A DNA stretch of 64,000 bases from Ochotona curzoniae (GCF_017591425.1 NW_024465885.1:46433001-46497000), one strand, 5' to 3'. Shown: positions 21,477-34,213, counted from the stretch's first letter. Notes: generated from the sequence alone by a model not told the origin. Program-made: numbers and translations.

Positions 21477-22654
21477 TTTCAGAAGCATCTTTAAAGCATT
21501 CATTTTCATCCTGCATCCCCAAACTAAAGGATATTGGTACTTCCCAAGAATAAGGGCCTGTTTCCTGTTCCAAGGGAGCCCCCACAGGTGTCTGGGCGTG
21601 GCCCCTTCCTGTGCCTGGAAGTGCTGTTGGCACTGCTGAGCTGAGTAGGAAAAATGGCACCTGTAATTCCCAGGCACTGTCAGGTGTGCCGTGAGCGGTA
21701 CATCCCCAGCGCTGTCTGTCCAGAACATGTCAGAAAGCAACATCACGGGCACTCCCTGTGTCCAGGCAGCAGGCACACCCCAGTCCACACTGCCCCTGTT
21801 GTGTTGTCCTTGCCCAGGGTCCTGATACTGCCGCGCAGCCAGTACTGCCCACTGCCCCCCTTGCCCTGTCCAGGCCTGGACTCCTCCAGCTGGGCAGCAT
21901 CCATTTCCCACACTGTAGAGCCTGTCACCTTCTGCCAGCCACCCCACCTGACATCCTTGCCTGGAGCCATTCCAAGTAGGAAGCCCTCATGCTCCGTGCA
22001 TGAGCCTCGTTCGCCTCCCACGCCAGCCTGTCTCGCCGTCTTCTGCTCAGCCACAGAGCCTCACGCGCGTTTCTCACCATGGACTATCAAGGATGCTGAG
22101 GGTCCTGCTGTGCTTTCCCAGGCCCACCACTGCCACGTGCAGGCTGAATACTAAGGTGCTTGTGACATCTTGCGACTTCCAAGTTGTGCATTTGTGTGTC
22201 ATTAGCCCCAGTGTGGCGTCCAGGGGCTTCAGAGCCACCCGTTGGCAAAAGCAAGGCCCTCAAAGCCCTGGAGGGTCTGGGCACTCGCTCGGGGACTCGC
22301 TGGAAGTCCCTCTGCTTTAGCAGATGTCTTTGCACTTTAGGTCTCTGCGGTTGATCGTTCCTCAGTGTAGACTGGAAGGGATTTCTCTCCTACATGCATA
22401 TGCTCTGGGCTCCCTGCCCTTCAGGGTGGGAGGAGAGAACTGGCCAGGGCCACTGGGAAATGTCGGGGGCAGGGATGGTATTCCTGCCTCCTGGTTTTGG
22501 CCTGGTCCAGCACTTCCTTCAGCCATTCCCTCCCCAATAACTCTATCTTTCAAAAAAATAAAACAGACCTCAATAAATAAAAACTGTATTCATAGCGAAG
22601 GACTACTGTCACAGGTACCTAGGGTATGGTTCTCTTTTTTAAGATTGATATATT
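21477..22654. other. Intergenic sequence downstream of DOP1B, mostly unique
   Basis: Open frames of 164-166 codons here (21453-21947 on -, 21654-22154 on +) overlap each other and match nothing I know. A SINE-like tail fragment is at 22480-22570. Confidence 0.5.
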
Positions 22655-22985
22655 TGGAAGCTGACACAATGATTCAATTGGCTAAACCTCTGGCTTGCAG
22701 TGCCAGCATCCCCTGTGGGCACTGGTTCGTGTCCCAGCTGCTCCATTCCCATCCAGTTCCTCGCTGTGACCTGGGAACACGGAGAAAAGTGGCCCACAGC
22801 CTTGGGGCCCTGCACTGATGTGAGAGGCTCAGAAGAGGCTCCTAGTTCCTGGCTTTGGACCAGCTCAGCTCCAAGGCGTTGCAGCCATTTGAGGAGTGAC
22901 CAGGAGCATAAAGGATCTCTTTATCTCTCTGCAAATCTGCCCTATCCAATAAAAGTAAATAAATCTTTACCAAAACAAAACAAAA
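22655..22985 (+). mobile_element. SINE
   Basis: 'gacacaatgattcaattggc' to 'aaagtaaataaatctttacc'. Confidence 0.85.
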
Positions 22986-22989
22986 CGCC

Positions 22990-25900
22990 CCACACTGGCA
23001 GGTCTGGGGCCCAAGCATCTGAGCCCAGGCAGGAAGAACAGGCCTGGGGACTTCTATGCTTACAGCATGGGGGCTAGGAATTCTCAAGGAAGGCAGATTG
23101 CTGAGGGAGCACATTACAGGTGAGGAATAACTTCTGGGGGAACTTCATTGACCAGGCCACTGTGCGTGCAGGTAAGTGAGACGGCTGAGATTGAACAGTT
23201 TCTAAGAGGGAAATTCGAGGACCTTTCTGGGTCAGACCAGTACACCTGTGCGCGTGGGAGACCTGAGTTGGGCTAGTTAGCATCAACCACCACCCACCAG
23301 TGCACACGAAAGCTGGAGCTGGAGGACCTGCCTGGCAGGGCTAGACCAAAGTACCTGCTAGTGAGTGTTGGGGCAAGGAGTGAGCTACATTAGACTGGGC
23401 CATGACACTAAACAGTATGCAAAAGAACTGGGTTTGGGGCAGATTCTGGGGCGTGTGCATTTGTGAGCTCACCCCTATGTGACTGCAATATCAGCTGGTT
23501 TGCTCAAGAGCTGGGGGGGGTGATGGGCTGAGCTAGGCATGACCATGGAACTCACTGACACATTATAGGAACTGGAGTTGGTAACAGGCCAGACCAGTCC
23601 AGGCTGAGGCACCCACAGGCTCACCCAAGAATTGGGTGTGGGTGGGGTGGGCCAGGCCACAACATCCACCAGCACACCCAAAGGCCAAGACTGGGAAGCA
23701 GACTACATCAGATAAGGACCTAGCACCCACTGGCACATGTGAGCTCTGGGAGTGGGCCTGCTGGGAAACTTGGGTAACTCCCCTACTGGGCTATAGTTCC
23801 TGTTGGTGAGCGTGTGAGTCAGGGTTGGGTGTGGGCCAGGTCAGGCAAGGCTGCACAACGTGTCAACAGCTGTGTGGGCTGGCTCAGGGGACAGATCAGG
23901 GCAGAATCAGGCCAAACCATAGCACACTGGCATGTGTAGGAGCCAGAATAAGGTGTGGCCCATGCTGGGCTAGTCTCTCATACCCAACAGTTTGCATGAG
24001 AACCATGGATAAGGGCAGGCTGGGCACACTAGGCTGCAGCCATGCCATAGCATCTGATGGCAAGGTGCTTAGATGGGGGTTATGCTATGCCAGGCTGGGT
24101 ACCACCAGCATGCACAAGATATGTGACTGGGAACGGATCTGGTAGGGAATTCAGGGGGTCTTCCCTGATGAGCTACAGTTCCCACTGGTGAGTGCAAGAG
24201 TCAGGAATGAGGGCAAACCAGGCTGAGTAAGGATGCAAAATCCCCTGGAATGTGTGTGAGCTGGGTCTGAGTGTGTGCTTAACTGGGCTGGGCTCCAACA
24301 CCCACTGGCATCAGAAGAGCCAGAGTGGATGTGGTACGGGCTAAGCAAGGTCGTAGGCCTGCTGAGCCATGTATAAGCTGGTCTGTGGTTGGACCAAGCA
24401 GGGCAGGGCTGTAGCATCCACCAGAAAGAGCTGGAATGGGTGGAGGCTGCTCTAATAAGGCCATGGTGTCCACCAGTGAAGGTCAGGCCAAGTCAGGCTG
24501 AGTCAGGCATCCATAGATGTAAATGAGATCTGCCACTGGGAGCTGGGCTGATAGGGGAGCTTGGAAAACTCCCACTAAGATGCAGCTCTGGGGCCCAGAG
24601 CAGTAGCCTAGCAGTTAAGGTCCTCACCTTGCACACACCGGGATCCCATATGGGCACCAGTTCTAATCGCAGCAGCTCCACTTCCCATGCCACTCCCTAC
24701 TTGTGGCCTGAGAAAGCAGTCAAGGATGACCCAAAGCCTTGGGACCCTGGACCTGCGTGGGAGACCCGGAAGAGACTCCTGGCTCCAGGCTTCAGATCAG
24801 TGCAGCTCTGCCCATTGCAGTCACTTGGGGAGTAAATCAATGGACAGAAGATCTTCCTCTCTGTATACCTGACTTTCCAATAACAGTAAATAAATCTTTA
24901 AAAAAAAAAAAAAAAGATGCAGGTTTGTCAGGTAAGCATGAGAACTGAAGCTGGGGACGGTCCAGGCCAAGCCAAACCAGGCTACAGTACCTGTTGGCAT
25001 ACATGTGGGTCAGGTCTGGGGAGGGCTTGGCTGAGCCATTATGCAACACCCATTGGCAGATGCAGGAGTCAAAGTACAGGAGAGGCTGGGTTGGGATACA
25101 ACACCTGACAGTTCATGTTAGAGCTAGGCCTGGCAGGGCTGGGCTAGGCTGCAGCACCCTCCAGCAGCATGAGCTGGGACTGAGAGGAGATAGAGCTGAG
25201 CCAGGCTGCAGCCAGTAAATGTCCGGGTGATACGGACCTTGCCAGCCTGTGCCATGGCATCCACCAGCACATGCAAAACCCCAGGCTGGGAGCAAACCTG
25301 ATGAGGGGGCCGTGAGGGCTCCCTCCTGGGCCACTGCTCCCACTGGTGAGCCTGAGAGCTAGGACTTGGCATGGACCCGGCAGGGTAGGGCTGCAGCAAT
25401 TATGTAGGCCTGTGTGTGAGCTGGGTTGAGGGGAGGACCAGGCTGGACCAGGCCACTGCAATCACATGCACATGCAAAGAGCCAGGAGGAGTGCCAACTG
25501 GCTGGGCTTTACCGCAGCATCTGCTGGCAAGAGCTGGAATAGGGTGCAAGTCATGTCACACTGGACTACAGTACTGCCTGGAAAATGCAAGGTCATGGGC
25601 TGGGACTGTGCCTAGTAGGGAAACTGTGGATACTCCTCTGCAGTGCAACTCCCACTGCTGTGCGTGAGAGCCAGGGCTGGGGGCCAGGCTGAACAAGGCA
25701 GAATCTGATGGTATATGTGTGGACTAGATCGTGGGATGGGGTAGGCTGAGCTAAGCTGCAGCATCCATAAGTACACGAGAGCCCAGCTGGGGTGTGGCAT
25801 GGACCAGACAAGTCTTGCACATACTGGCACACTTAGGAACTTGGGCTGGCGGCAGGCCTGGTGGGGGTCATAGGGGATTGCCCCAGCTGGGCTGCAGGCT

Positions 25901-26138
25901 CTACTGGTGTGTGCAAGGGCTAGGTCTGTGACATGTTGGGTTGGGCTGGCCGCAGCAGCCATCGGTTTGCATAGGACATGGAGCTGGGACAGAACTGGTC
26001 AAGCAGCTAGAATCACCAGTGTTTGGATAGCCTGAGCGATGGAACTGAACTGGACCGCAACCCTCCCACCCTAATCACTGGTCTTCATAGGGCTGTATTC
26101 TTGTCAACTGTGCAAACACCACAAATAAAATCAAATTT
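22990..26138 (+). repeat. G-rich ~70-bp-unit array with A-rich 3' end, copy 1
   Basis: Diverged tandem units around 'ctgggctgcagcacccacca' plus 'gcacatg...gagctggga'. A distinct unit of the form 'ggtaggggaa...ctcc...tgggctac' recurs every few units (near 23755, 24135, 24545, 25290, 25605 and 25850), so there is a higher-order pattern. It ends at 26085-26138 with 'gtcaactgtgcaaacacc', then 'aataaaatcaaattt' and an A-run, as in a retroelement tail. Split by a SINE at 24586-24913. Possibly an L1 3' region; not identified. Confidence 0.75.
24586..24913 (+). mobile_element. Full-length SINE inside array copy 1
   Basis: 9-bp duplication AAGATGCAG at 24577-24585 and 24914-24922. Confidence 0.93.
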
Positions 26139-26152
26139 AAAAAATAGTAATT

Positions 26153-26499
26153 GGGCCCGGCGCGGTGGCGCAAGTGGTTAAGTCCTCGCCTTGCACGCCC
26201 GGGATCCCATATGGGCGCCGGTTCTAATCCCGGCAGCCCTGCTTCCCTTCCAGCTCCCTGCCTGTGGCCTGGGAAAGCAGTCGAGGACGGCCCAAGGCTT
26301 TGGGACCCTGCACCCGCGTGGGAGACCCGGAAGAGGCTCCTGGCTTCGGATCGGCATAGTATCGGCCGTTGTGGTCACTTGGGGAGTGAATCATTGGACG
26401 GAAGATCTTCCTCTCTGTCTCTCCTCTCTGTATATCCGCCTTTCCAATAAAAAATAATAAAAATAAATCTTTAAAAAAATAAATAAATAAAAAATAAAT
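26153..26499 (+). mobile_element. Full-length, near-consensus C-type SINE
   Basis: Flanked by an exact 14-bp duplication AAAAAATAGTAATT (26139-26152 and 26500-26513). The pol III A box TGGCGCAAGTGG (26166-26177) and B box GGTTCTAATCC (26220-26230) are intact. Among the best preserved copies in the window, so among the youngest. It landed just behind the A-tail of array copy 1. Confidence 0.95.
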
Positions 26500-26709
26500 A
26501 AAAAATAGTAATTATGTATTTAGCATAAGGCTCACCACTACCAGACACACTCAGATGGAAGTTCATTTGTGTTTCCCAGTTACTCTTACAAGGCTAACGA
26601 TTACCCCAAGATCCCCACACACCCAGTGTTGTGGGGTAAGCCTACACCACGTGCAGGATCCATGATCTTGAACCCTTACTTTCATTCTTATACTTTCTCT
26701 AGAGCCACT

Positions 26710-26992
26710 TTTTTTGTTTTAAAGATATACTTATTTTTATTGGAAAGTCAGATTTACAGACATAAGGAGAGAGATCTTCCCTGTGCTGGTACACTCCCCA
26801 AGGAGCTGAACCAATCCAAAGTCAGGAGCTTCTTCAGGTTTCCTAAGTGGGTTCAGGGTCCCAAGGCTTTCCCAAGCCACAAGCAGGGAGTTGGAAGGGA
26901 AGTGGAGCAGCCAGGATATAAACCAGTGGCCATATGGGATCCCACTGAAAGCAAAGTGAAGACTTTAGCCACTAGGCTACCATGCCAGGCCA
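26710..26992 (-). mobile_element. SINE
   Basis: 'aaagatatacttatttttat' to 'ctaccatgccaggcc'. Confidence 0.88.
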
Positions 26993-26996
26993 CAAT

Positions 26997-27725
26997 TATT
27001 TTTAAGGGGGTTATTTGGAAGGCAGAATGACAGAAAGGGGGTGTGAGGTCTTCCCCACAGATTCCTCTGGTACCTCGTTGCCGGAGGGGGTGAGCCTGCT
27101 GCCCATCGACCAGCCTTTCAACGCGCGCGAGAGAGAGACACAGACACCACAGGGGTTCCAAAGCAGTTCCGGTTTATTTGGGAAATACAAGTTCTTATAT
27201 AGAGCAGCGAACAGCCTCAGGCCAGGAATTCCAGGAGAGAACTAGGAGCCAATGGTCATCAGCATGACTGCGGAAGCCGCCTCCCATAGGCCAGGGGCAG
27301 GTGAGCAAAATGGCCCTGGCCAATCAGTCCTTGTTTAAAACAACTTGATCCCTGCCCTGGTTCACACCCAGGGCTCTGCCCTTGGCTGCCATCTTGTTCG
27401 CCACGTGTAGGGCAGTGACCTTGACTGTTAGTCGCCATCTTGTTGAATCAGTGACTTATTCACCCTTTGAGCCCCACAAGGGGGAGAGATCTTTATCCAG
27501 TGTTTCACTCCCAGATGGTTGCAGTAACCAGGGCTGATCCTGGCTGAAACCAGGAGCCTGGTCCTCTGTCCAGGTCTTCGAGGCTGCAGGGGCTCAGGCA
27601 CTTGGGCAGTTGTGCCCTGCTTTGCCAGGTGCAGTAGCAGGGAGCTGGATCTGAAACAAAGTAGCCCAGCAACATAGGAGCCAGCTTAGCAGGTAATGGC
27701 TTAACAACCCACAGCAGCTGCCCCT
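26997..27725 (-). mobile_element. SINE split by the 27042-27478 LTR
   Basis: Left part 'ggaaggcagaatgacagaaa', right part 'gagatctttatccagtg' to 'cacagcagctgcccc'. Confidence 0.85.
27042..27478 (-). mobile_element. Solo LTR (437 bp) inserted in a SINE
   Basis: Exact 6-bp duplication AGGGGG at 27036-27041 and 27479-27484, both within antisense SINE sequence that reads continuously once the LTR is removed. In LTR sense: TG...CA ends, 'ctatataagaac' TATA box (complement 27191-27202), AATAAA (complement 27173-27178) and CCAAT-type boxes near 27248 and 27319. No internal retroviral sequence. Confidence 0.88.
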
Positions 27726-29246
27726 CTGACTCCGGCTCCTTCAATCCTGGGCATGCGCTCTGGTGCTCTGCAAATGGGAGTTGTGAAACGGAGTTCAGTT
27801 CTGGACTCACACACATGGGCACACAAGACTTTTCACCCTGTTGGTGCTCTGAACAACCATCGGTGTTTTCTCTTCGGCGTGATAGCTGTGAGCTGGCCTT
27901 CTTCGTGGCCTAACTGCTTGCTGTCTTCTTGCAGAAGCTGCAAAGCACAGCATAACTTCCTGTAGAAATCAGGATTGCCTCTGGGTTGGACAGGGCTCTT
28001 ACAGGTGGGTTCAACGCCGTGCCTGGGAATTCCAGGTGCTGAAATCGAGCAGGCGGCCCCCTTGTGGCTGAGGGGCTGACGGGATGCTGGGTCAGCTCAG
28101 CACAGGCCCCCACAGCGCTGGTTCCACCTCCCAGGGCGGGGGCAGCTTGCTCCTGCTGTCAGTGTGCTGTGCCCACTCCCCTGCACTCCTCCTCCTCCTC
28201 TCTCATCTAGCCACGCCTCTCCACCACCTGGCTCTGCACCTACATGGGTCATCTGGTGCAGGAGTGTCTTACAATCCCGACTCTGAAGGTGGCTTCTCTG
28301 GGCTGCAGTCTCAGCTTCCCGAAACTCAGTCTTCTCGTCTGAAAGGTGGGCATGTGGGCGCTCAGTGCCTCTGACTGCGGCGGCAGCTAACAAGCCGTGT
28401 GAGCCTCTGGGATAGTTCCTTCCAGTGAGGGTAAAGTGTGTCCCAGCCCCATTAGTTGTAAGCTCAGGTGTTACATTCATTTGACTGGAAAAACCAGCAG
28501 ATACCCTGCATTGTAACAGGAAGTGGATTATGAAAAAAAAAAGTGAACGTCTGAAAGAAGAAAGTAAAAGCAGCTCTACTGGTTTCTTCGTGCTCCACAG
28601 GAATGAGTTTCCACACCCCACTCTGATTCCCCACCACCACCCTAGGAGGAGTGCCGCATGTCCCCCCAAGGACAGAGGAGTCTTTGCCTAAGCGCAGGCC
28701 ACTTGATGGGAGAAGCGGCACCTGCCAAGGGTGGCCTTGGGACCGTGTGGCAGGCTGACAGCCCAGAGGGCGGGGCCCATGCAGCACTGGCAGTGTAAGC
28801 TGGAGTGGGTGTGTGAGAGCTGATCTGCGTGCCTGCATTTATTTCTCAGTCCTTCGGAGGCCGGGCCGTTACACTCACCACCCCCAGGGCCAGTGGGACT
28901 GGGGTCTGGGGAAGCAGAGCCGGGCTTGTGTCGCTGCCTAGCTCCGCCTTGCTAACTGCAGGACTGGGAAAATGAAAGTGCTCTCACTAGGTTTCTGTTC
29001 TCAGAAAGTGAAACTGCTGGTTCAGTCAAGGGTGGAAGAGCTCGACCTGGAGGTTGCCACACCCAGTTAGCACCTCTGCAAAACAGTTGCACAGCAAGCC
29101 ACAGCCCGGGAGAGCCCACCCGACTGAGGCGGCTCCTATTTTTCAAAGAATAGCCAGTTGGGTTTTATTGTTATTCTCCAGGATTCGTGTATTATAGGTG
29201 GTTAAAATTAGCAATAGAAATTGCTAGAATCAAATCCGGCATTGAG
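27726..29246. other. Intergenic, mostly unique
   Basis: 1.5 kb without a recognised repeat. The 190-codon minus frame (28097-28669) lacks similarity to any protein I know. Confidence 0.5.
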
Positions 29247-29519
29247 CCCGGCGCTGTGGCCTAGTGGCTAAAGTCCTCTCAACTTGAACGCGCCAGGATC
29301 CCATATGGGCACTGGTTCTAATCCAGCCAGCACCACTTCCCGTCCAGCTCCCTGCTTATGGAAAAAGCAGTCAAGAACGGCTCAAAGCCTTAGGACCCTG
29401 TACCCGTGTGGGAGACCCAGACAAGTTCCTGGCTCCTGGCTTCGGATCGGCGCAGCATCGGCTATTGCAGTCACTTGGGGAGTGATTCATTGGATGGAAG
29501 ATATTTCTCTCTGTCTCTC

Positions 29520-29574
<55 letters not shown>

Positions 29575-29608
29575 GACTTTGCAATAAAAATAAATCTTAA
29601 AAAAAAAA
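29247..29608 (+). mobile_element. SINE
   Basis: 'gagcccggcgctgtggccta' to 'aaaataaatcttaaaaaa', with CT/AT expansion. Confidence 0.9.
29522..29576. repeat. (CT)n(AT)n microsatellite in a SINE tail
   Basis: About 15 CT units followed by about 10 AT units, expanded from the SINE's 'ctctctctgtatat' motif. Confidence 0.9.
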
Positions 29609-29610
29609 GT

Positions 29611-29932
29611 CTGGCATTGTGACATAGTGGCAAAGCCACTGCCTGCGATGCTGGCATCCCGTTTGGGCACCGGTTCAAGTCCCAGCCGTTCTATTTCCGA
29701 TCCAGCTCCTTGCTAACGGCACCTGAGAAAAACAGCAAAGAAGGCCCAAGTGCTTGGAGCCCTACACCCACTTGGGAAACCTGGAAGAAGCTCCCATCCC
29801 TCCCCTTGCCTGGTCCAGCATTGGCTGTTGTGGCTATCTGGGGAGTGAGCCGGCAGGTGGAAGATCTGTGTGTGTTCCTGACTCCTTTCTTCTCTGTAAC
29901 TCTGGCTTTCCAATAAATAATTTTTTAAAAAG
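29611..29932 (+). mobile_element. Older SINE, adjacent
   Basis: 'ctggcattgtgacatagtgg' to 'caataaataattttttaaaa'. Confidence 0.85.
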
Positions 29933-30143
29933 TAGTAAAATTACTTTAAGTAAAAATAGCTGGAATCATGAAAATTGAGACAGTCCAAACCTGCTGAAAT
30001 CTTGGACACACCTTCAAGTGGGTGGCACCAGCATTGGCCACCCATTTCCTAACTGGTTAAGAAACCACCAATGGGGGACATCTTGCCTGAAGGTTCCTGC
30101 CCAACAAGGAGGGGTCGGGGAAGGCTTGGAAGTCCAAGACCCG

Positions 30144-30472
30144 GGCCCTGCCAGGTAGCCTAGTGGCTAAAGTCCTTGCCTTGCACAAGCAGGGATACCA
30201 TATAGGTGCTGGGTTTGTATCCTGGCAGTCGCGTTTCTCATCCAGCTCCCTGCTTGTCGCCTGGGAAAGCAGTCAAGAACAGCCCAAAGCCTTGGGACCC
30301 TGCACTCACATGGGAGACTCGGAAGAGGCTCCTGGCTTCGGATCAGTTCAGCTCTGGCCGTTGCGGCTGCTTGGGGAGTGAATCAGCAGATGGAAGATCT
30401 TCCTCTCTATCTCTCCTCCTCCTCTCTGTATGTCTGACTTTCCCATTTAAAACAATTAACTAATTAATTTTT
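30144..30472 (+). mobile_element. SINE
   Basis: 'gggccctgccaggtagccta' to 'aacaattaactaattaa'. Confidence 0.9.
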
Positions 30473-31552
30473 AAAAGGTGTTGAAAAATAAGCCCAAGAC
30501 CCTTCCTCGAACCTTGGGTGTCTCCCCTTCTTGCCAGAGGCACCCACCTCCCGACTTGCTTTTGGGAGGTGCGTTCCCCTTCCCCCTTCCCCCGCAGCTG
30601 GTCCCTTTGCAAATAACCTCCTCTGTCTGCAACCGGCCCCCGGCTTTTTATTTCTGTATTCAGTTGTATTATTTCTGTATTAAGTTGAGGAAAGAACCCA
30701 CTGGGATTTTCTGATAACAGAAATAGGTGATGAAAACTACACATGAAAAACCTTGGACAGCCACGTGAGGAGCCAGGCAGATTTTTGTGCCGCCGGTTTC
30801 AAGTGCTCCCTGGGTTTTCTGCCTCTGATTGTCAGCTCGGCGAGAGCGATGAATGCACAGAGCCAGCATCATCACAGGAGAGCACAGCAGACAGGACCAG
30901 GACAGGCACTGCTGAAGGCCGCGCGTGCTCTGCAGGGCGCCGCTGCCCCTCCTCGGAATCCCCTGAGACGTTGGGACACGCAGGTGTGACACGCTGAAGC
31001 ATTCTGCAACGTGCCAGGTCACAGTTGTCCATGATTTCAGCCGTCCTCGGCGCGTGGTATTTTCCACTCTGAAGCTGGGGCCACGCACCTCTGTACACAT
31101 TTTTCATGTGACACACGCTGTTTCCAAGTCTGACGCTACTGATCTAGTGAGATGGCTACCCACAGCAGGGGTTCTCACACTTGTGTGGGCATGCCAGGTT
31201 CCCTCTGGGAGCTGATTCAAGTGCGGCAGGCCCAGCTGCTCTCTGACCCGGCAGATGGGATGCCGTGTTGCATTGGCATGGGATGTGGACCAGGCTTCCT
31301 GGCCTGCTCCTGCAGACTTGACAGGGCTTGAGGAAACCAACAAGTTGGCAGGCTTGAGGCTTGTCTGACTGCTCAGCCTGTTCAGTAACTCCCTCCTATG
31401 GATTACCAGTCCAAAATAACTAAGCCCATGTTTAAACCAAGAAATTGGTTTTAAAATAAAGTGTAGTGATTTCTTAAAATAATTGAGCCCAGAATTACCC
31501 TGTGATCCAACATTTCTGCTCCTGGGTATTTCATTCAAAATGATTGAAGTCA
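30473..31552. other. Intergenic, mostly unique
   Basis: No repeat or gene recognised. Confidence 0.5.
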
Positions 31553-31812
31553 GGGGCCTAGCATGGCAGCATAGCTAGCACCTGTTATGTCAGCATCTCA
31601 TGTGGGTAGCCATTGAGTCTCAGCTGCTCCATTTCCCATCCAGCTCTGTGCTGTGGCCTGGAAGAGCAGCAGAGGTATAGAAGACCCAGGAAAAGCTCCT
31701 GCCTTCTGGCTTTGGTTTGGCCCAGCCCTGGCCATTGTGGCCATCTGGGGAGTGAACCAGTAAATAGATCCTTTCTCTCTGTCTCTCCTTCTCTCTGTAA
31801 AAAGAAAAAAAG
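31553..31812 (+). mobile_element. SINE
   Basis: 'ggggcctagcatggcagcat' to 'gtaaaaagaaaaaaa'. Confidence 0.85.
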
Positions 31813-31814
31813 GG

Positions 31815-32137
31815 GGGGGGTCCAGCGTGGTAGCCTAGCAGCTTAAGTCCTCGCCTTGCATGCACCAGGATCCCATTTGGGCATCGGTTTGCCTCCCAGC
31901 AGCCCACTTCCCATCCAGTTCCCTGCTTGTGGCCTTGGAAAGCACTAGAGGACGACCCAAAGCCTAGGGCCACTGCACCGACTTGGAAGACCAGGAAGAG
32001 GCTCCTCTTTGGATCAGCGCAGCTCTGGCTATTGCGGCTTGGGGAGTGAATCAACGGACGGAAGATCTTCCCCTCTGTCTCCTCTCTTCTCTGTATATCT
32101 GACTTTCCAATAATAAATAAATCTTTAAAAAAGAAGA
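31815..32137 (+). mobile_element. SINE, tandem to the previous one
   Basis: 'ggggtccagcgtggtagcct' to 'aaataaatctttaaaaa'. Confidence 0.9.
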
Positions 32138-32299
32138 AGAAAGAATGAAAGCCCTTCTGGCTGCTGGTTGCCTTGTACCCAGGCAAGGGTTACACAGAAG
32201 AGGAAAGCAGCCAACAGCTGGCAGGCATTGTGGGTCTGGTTAATGCCAATCTGTTAAATATACCAGTATGCCAGCATAGTTGACTATTCTAATTTTTTA

Positions 32300-34213
32300 A
32301 AGATATGCAGGGAACTCTGCGCACCACTGTGCAGTGCCACAAGGCAGGAGAATGCTCTGCTGGGACATGCCACCCCAGCCCCAGGCACACCGTGCAAAGC
32401 CGCGTGGCAGGAGGACTGCAGACTGCCAAGGGAAGGGGGTCTGGTGACACGTTGAACTGGGGGCTGCTGAGGCCATGTTTAAAAGGTGAGGAGTGACTTC
32501 TGGAGGCTTCTACAGAGTGGGTACTACACCCACAGTGAGCTGAGACAGAATGATTTCAACAGGGGAAACAAGAGGGCATGCCTGGGTCGGACTAGGGCAC
32601 CCCCTATGTGGGAGACCTGAGCTGGGCTAAATAGCATTGCCCACCGCCTGCTGGTACATGCACAAGCTGGAGCTATGAAGCATGTCTGACTGGTCTAGGC
32701 TGCATACCTGCACAGGGGTGTCAGGGCAAAGCGTGGGCCATGTCAGAATGGGCTGCAGCACCCACCAGAATGCAAGAGAAGCAGATCTGGGGGCAGATTC
32801 TGTAGAGGACTTGTGGGTTTGCCTCTGTGGGACAGCTGTAGCTGCTGGTTTGTGTGGAGAGCTGTGATGGGCCTGGCCAGGCCAGACCTTGAAACTCACC
32901 TGACACTTGACAGGAGGCAGGGTTGGGAGGAGGACAGGCTGTGCCAGGTTTCAGCACCTGCCAGCACAGATAAAGGCTGGGACTGAAGGCAGACCATGCC
33001 AAACAGGGCATAGTCCCTGCCAGCATGTGTGAGATCCAGCGCTGGCAGAAGCCTGGTAGGGGAAATGTAGGCATGCCCCTGCTGGGCTGCGGCTCCCACT
33101 GGAGAGCGTGAAAATCAGGGCTGGAGGCAGGCCAGGCTGGACAAGACAGCAGCACCTGTTGGCATATGTGTGGGACAGGCCTGGGGGTGGGCTGGGCTAA
33201 GCTGCAGCACCCATGGGTGTGCACAAGAACCAGATGGGACATGGGAAAGACTGGGCCAGGCCACAGCACAGGCCAATACTTGTGAAACTGGGCCTGCGGC
33301 AGACCTGGTTAGGGCTATGCGGATTGCCATGACTGGCAAATGGTACCCTGTGGTGTGCATGAAGACTGGACCTGTGGCAGGCTGGGTTGGGCTAGGCGAC
33401 AGCACTCCCTAATTTGCATGAGAGATAGGGCTGTCGGCAGAACTCACCAAGCAGCTATACCCACCTATATATGTGTTGGCTGGTGCAGGTGATGCACCAA
33501 ACCTGACCCTGAATTCACTGAGGCACACAAAAGTCCGAGGTCACCCTTGTGATATTTCCTGGGAAACTCCCCACCTAGATCGCTAAACTCAAACCTAACC
33601 ACGGGGAAAATCACTATATGTGTGAGTCAGCCTTGGGGTGGATGTATTAGGCCTGGGCCTCATCAGTTGCTGATGCCCGTGCAGTGGACAACATGTCCAG
33701 CTGCATACAGGGCACTTGACAGCCAACTCCAGGCAGAGAATGTCGACTGCCTGTCAAAGGATGAAAAGCAGAACAGGTAGAACAACACTCCTGGCCAAGC
33801 TTTGTAGCAAGAATCTGGGTCTGTGCATGTACTAAGGTTGACCTGGTCAGCCAACAGACCTTGGCAAGATTGCCTGAGCCCTGGTGCAATGAAGCCGATG
33901 ATGTCTCAGAACTATCAAAACCTCTCAAGTCACACTCCTGGAAAAATCCTTCCCTTCATGGAGGTCTCTAAGGCGTCATCCAATGACCCTCCCGCATCCT
34001 TGGGTGCTGATGTAGTTTGACAGCAACGAGCAGACCCCCACAACCTCTTTCCCCCAATCCCACTCACCCATCCACCTGAGCAGACACAGGAGGAAAACAA
34101 AAGATACGGAAACATTTGCCGCACCCACTTTCCTCCATGACTCCACCCTCCCCAGGCTGATCAGAGGCCCACATGAGTATGTGCCCCTTTCAACTATAGA
34201 TAATTGCTATTTT
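32300..34213 (+). repeat. G-rich array family, copy 2, with intact 3' tail
   Basis: Starts with sequence parallel to copy 1 ('gtgaggagtgacttctgg' at about 32485 against 'gtgaggaataacttctgg' at about 23121), then about 0.9 kb of G-rich units and a roughly 600-bp non-tandem tail that ends in an A-run at about 34213. The tail includes arm 1 of the inverted repeat. Confidence 0.7.
33788..34180 (+). repeat. Inverted repeat arm 1
   Basis: Reverse-complement match to 36213-36606. Positions 33788-34120 are identical base for base to 36274-36606 (333 bp). The remaining 60 bp toward the spacer carries a few substitutions and a small indel. Confidence 0.95.
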
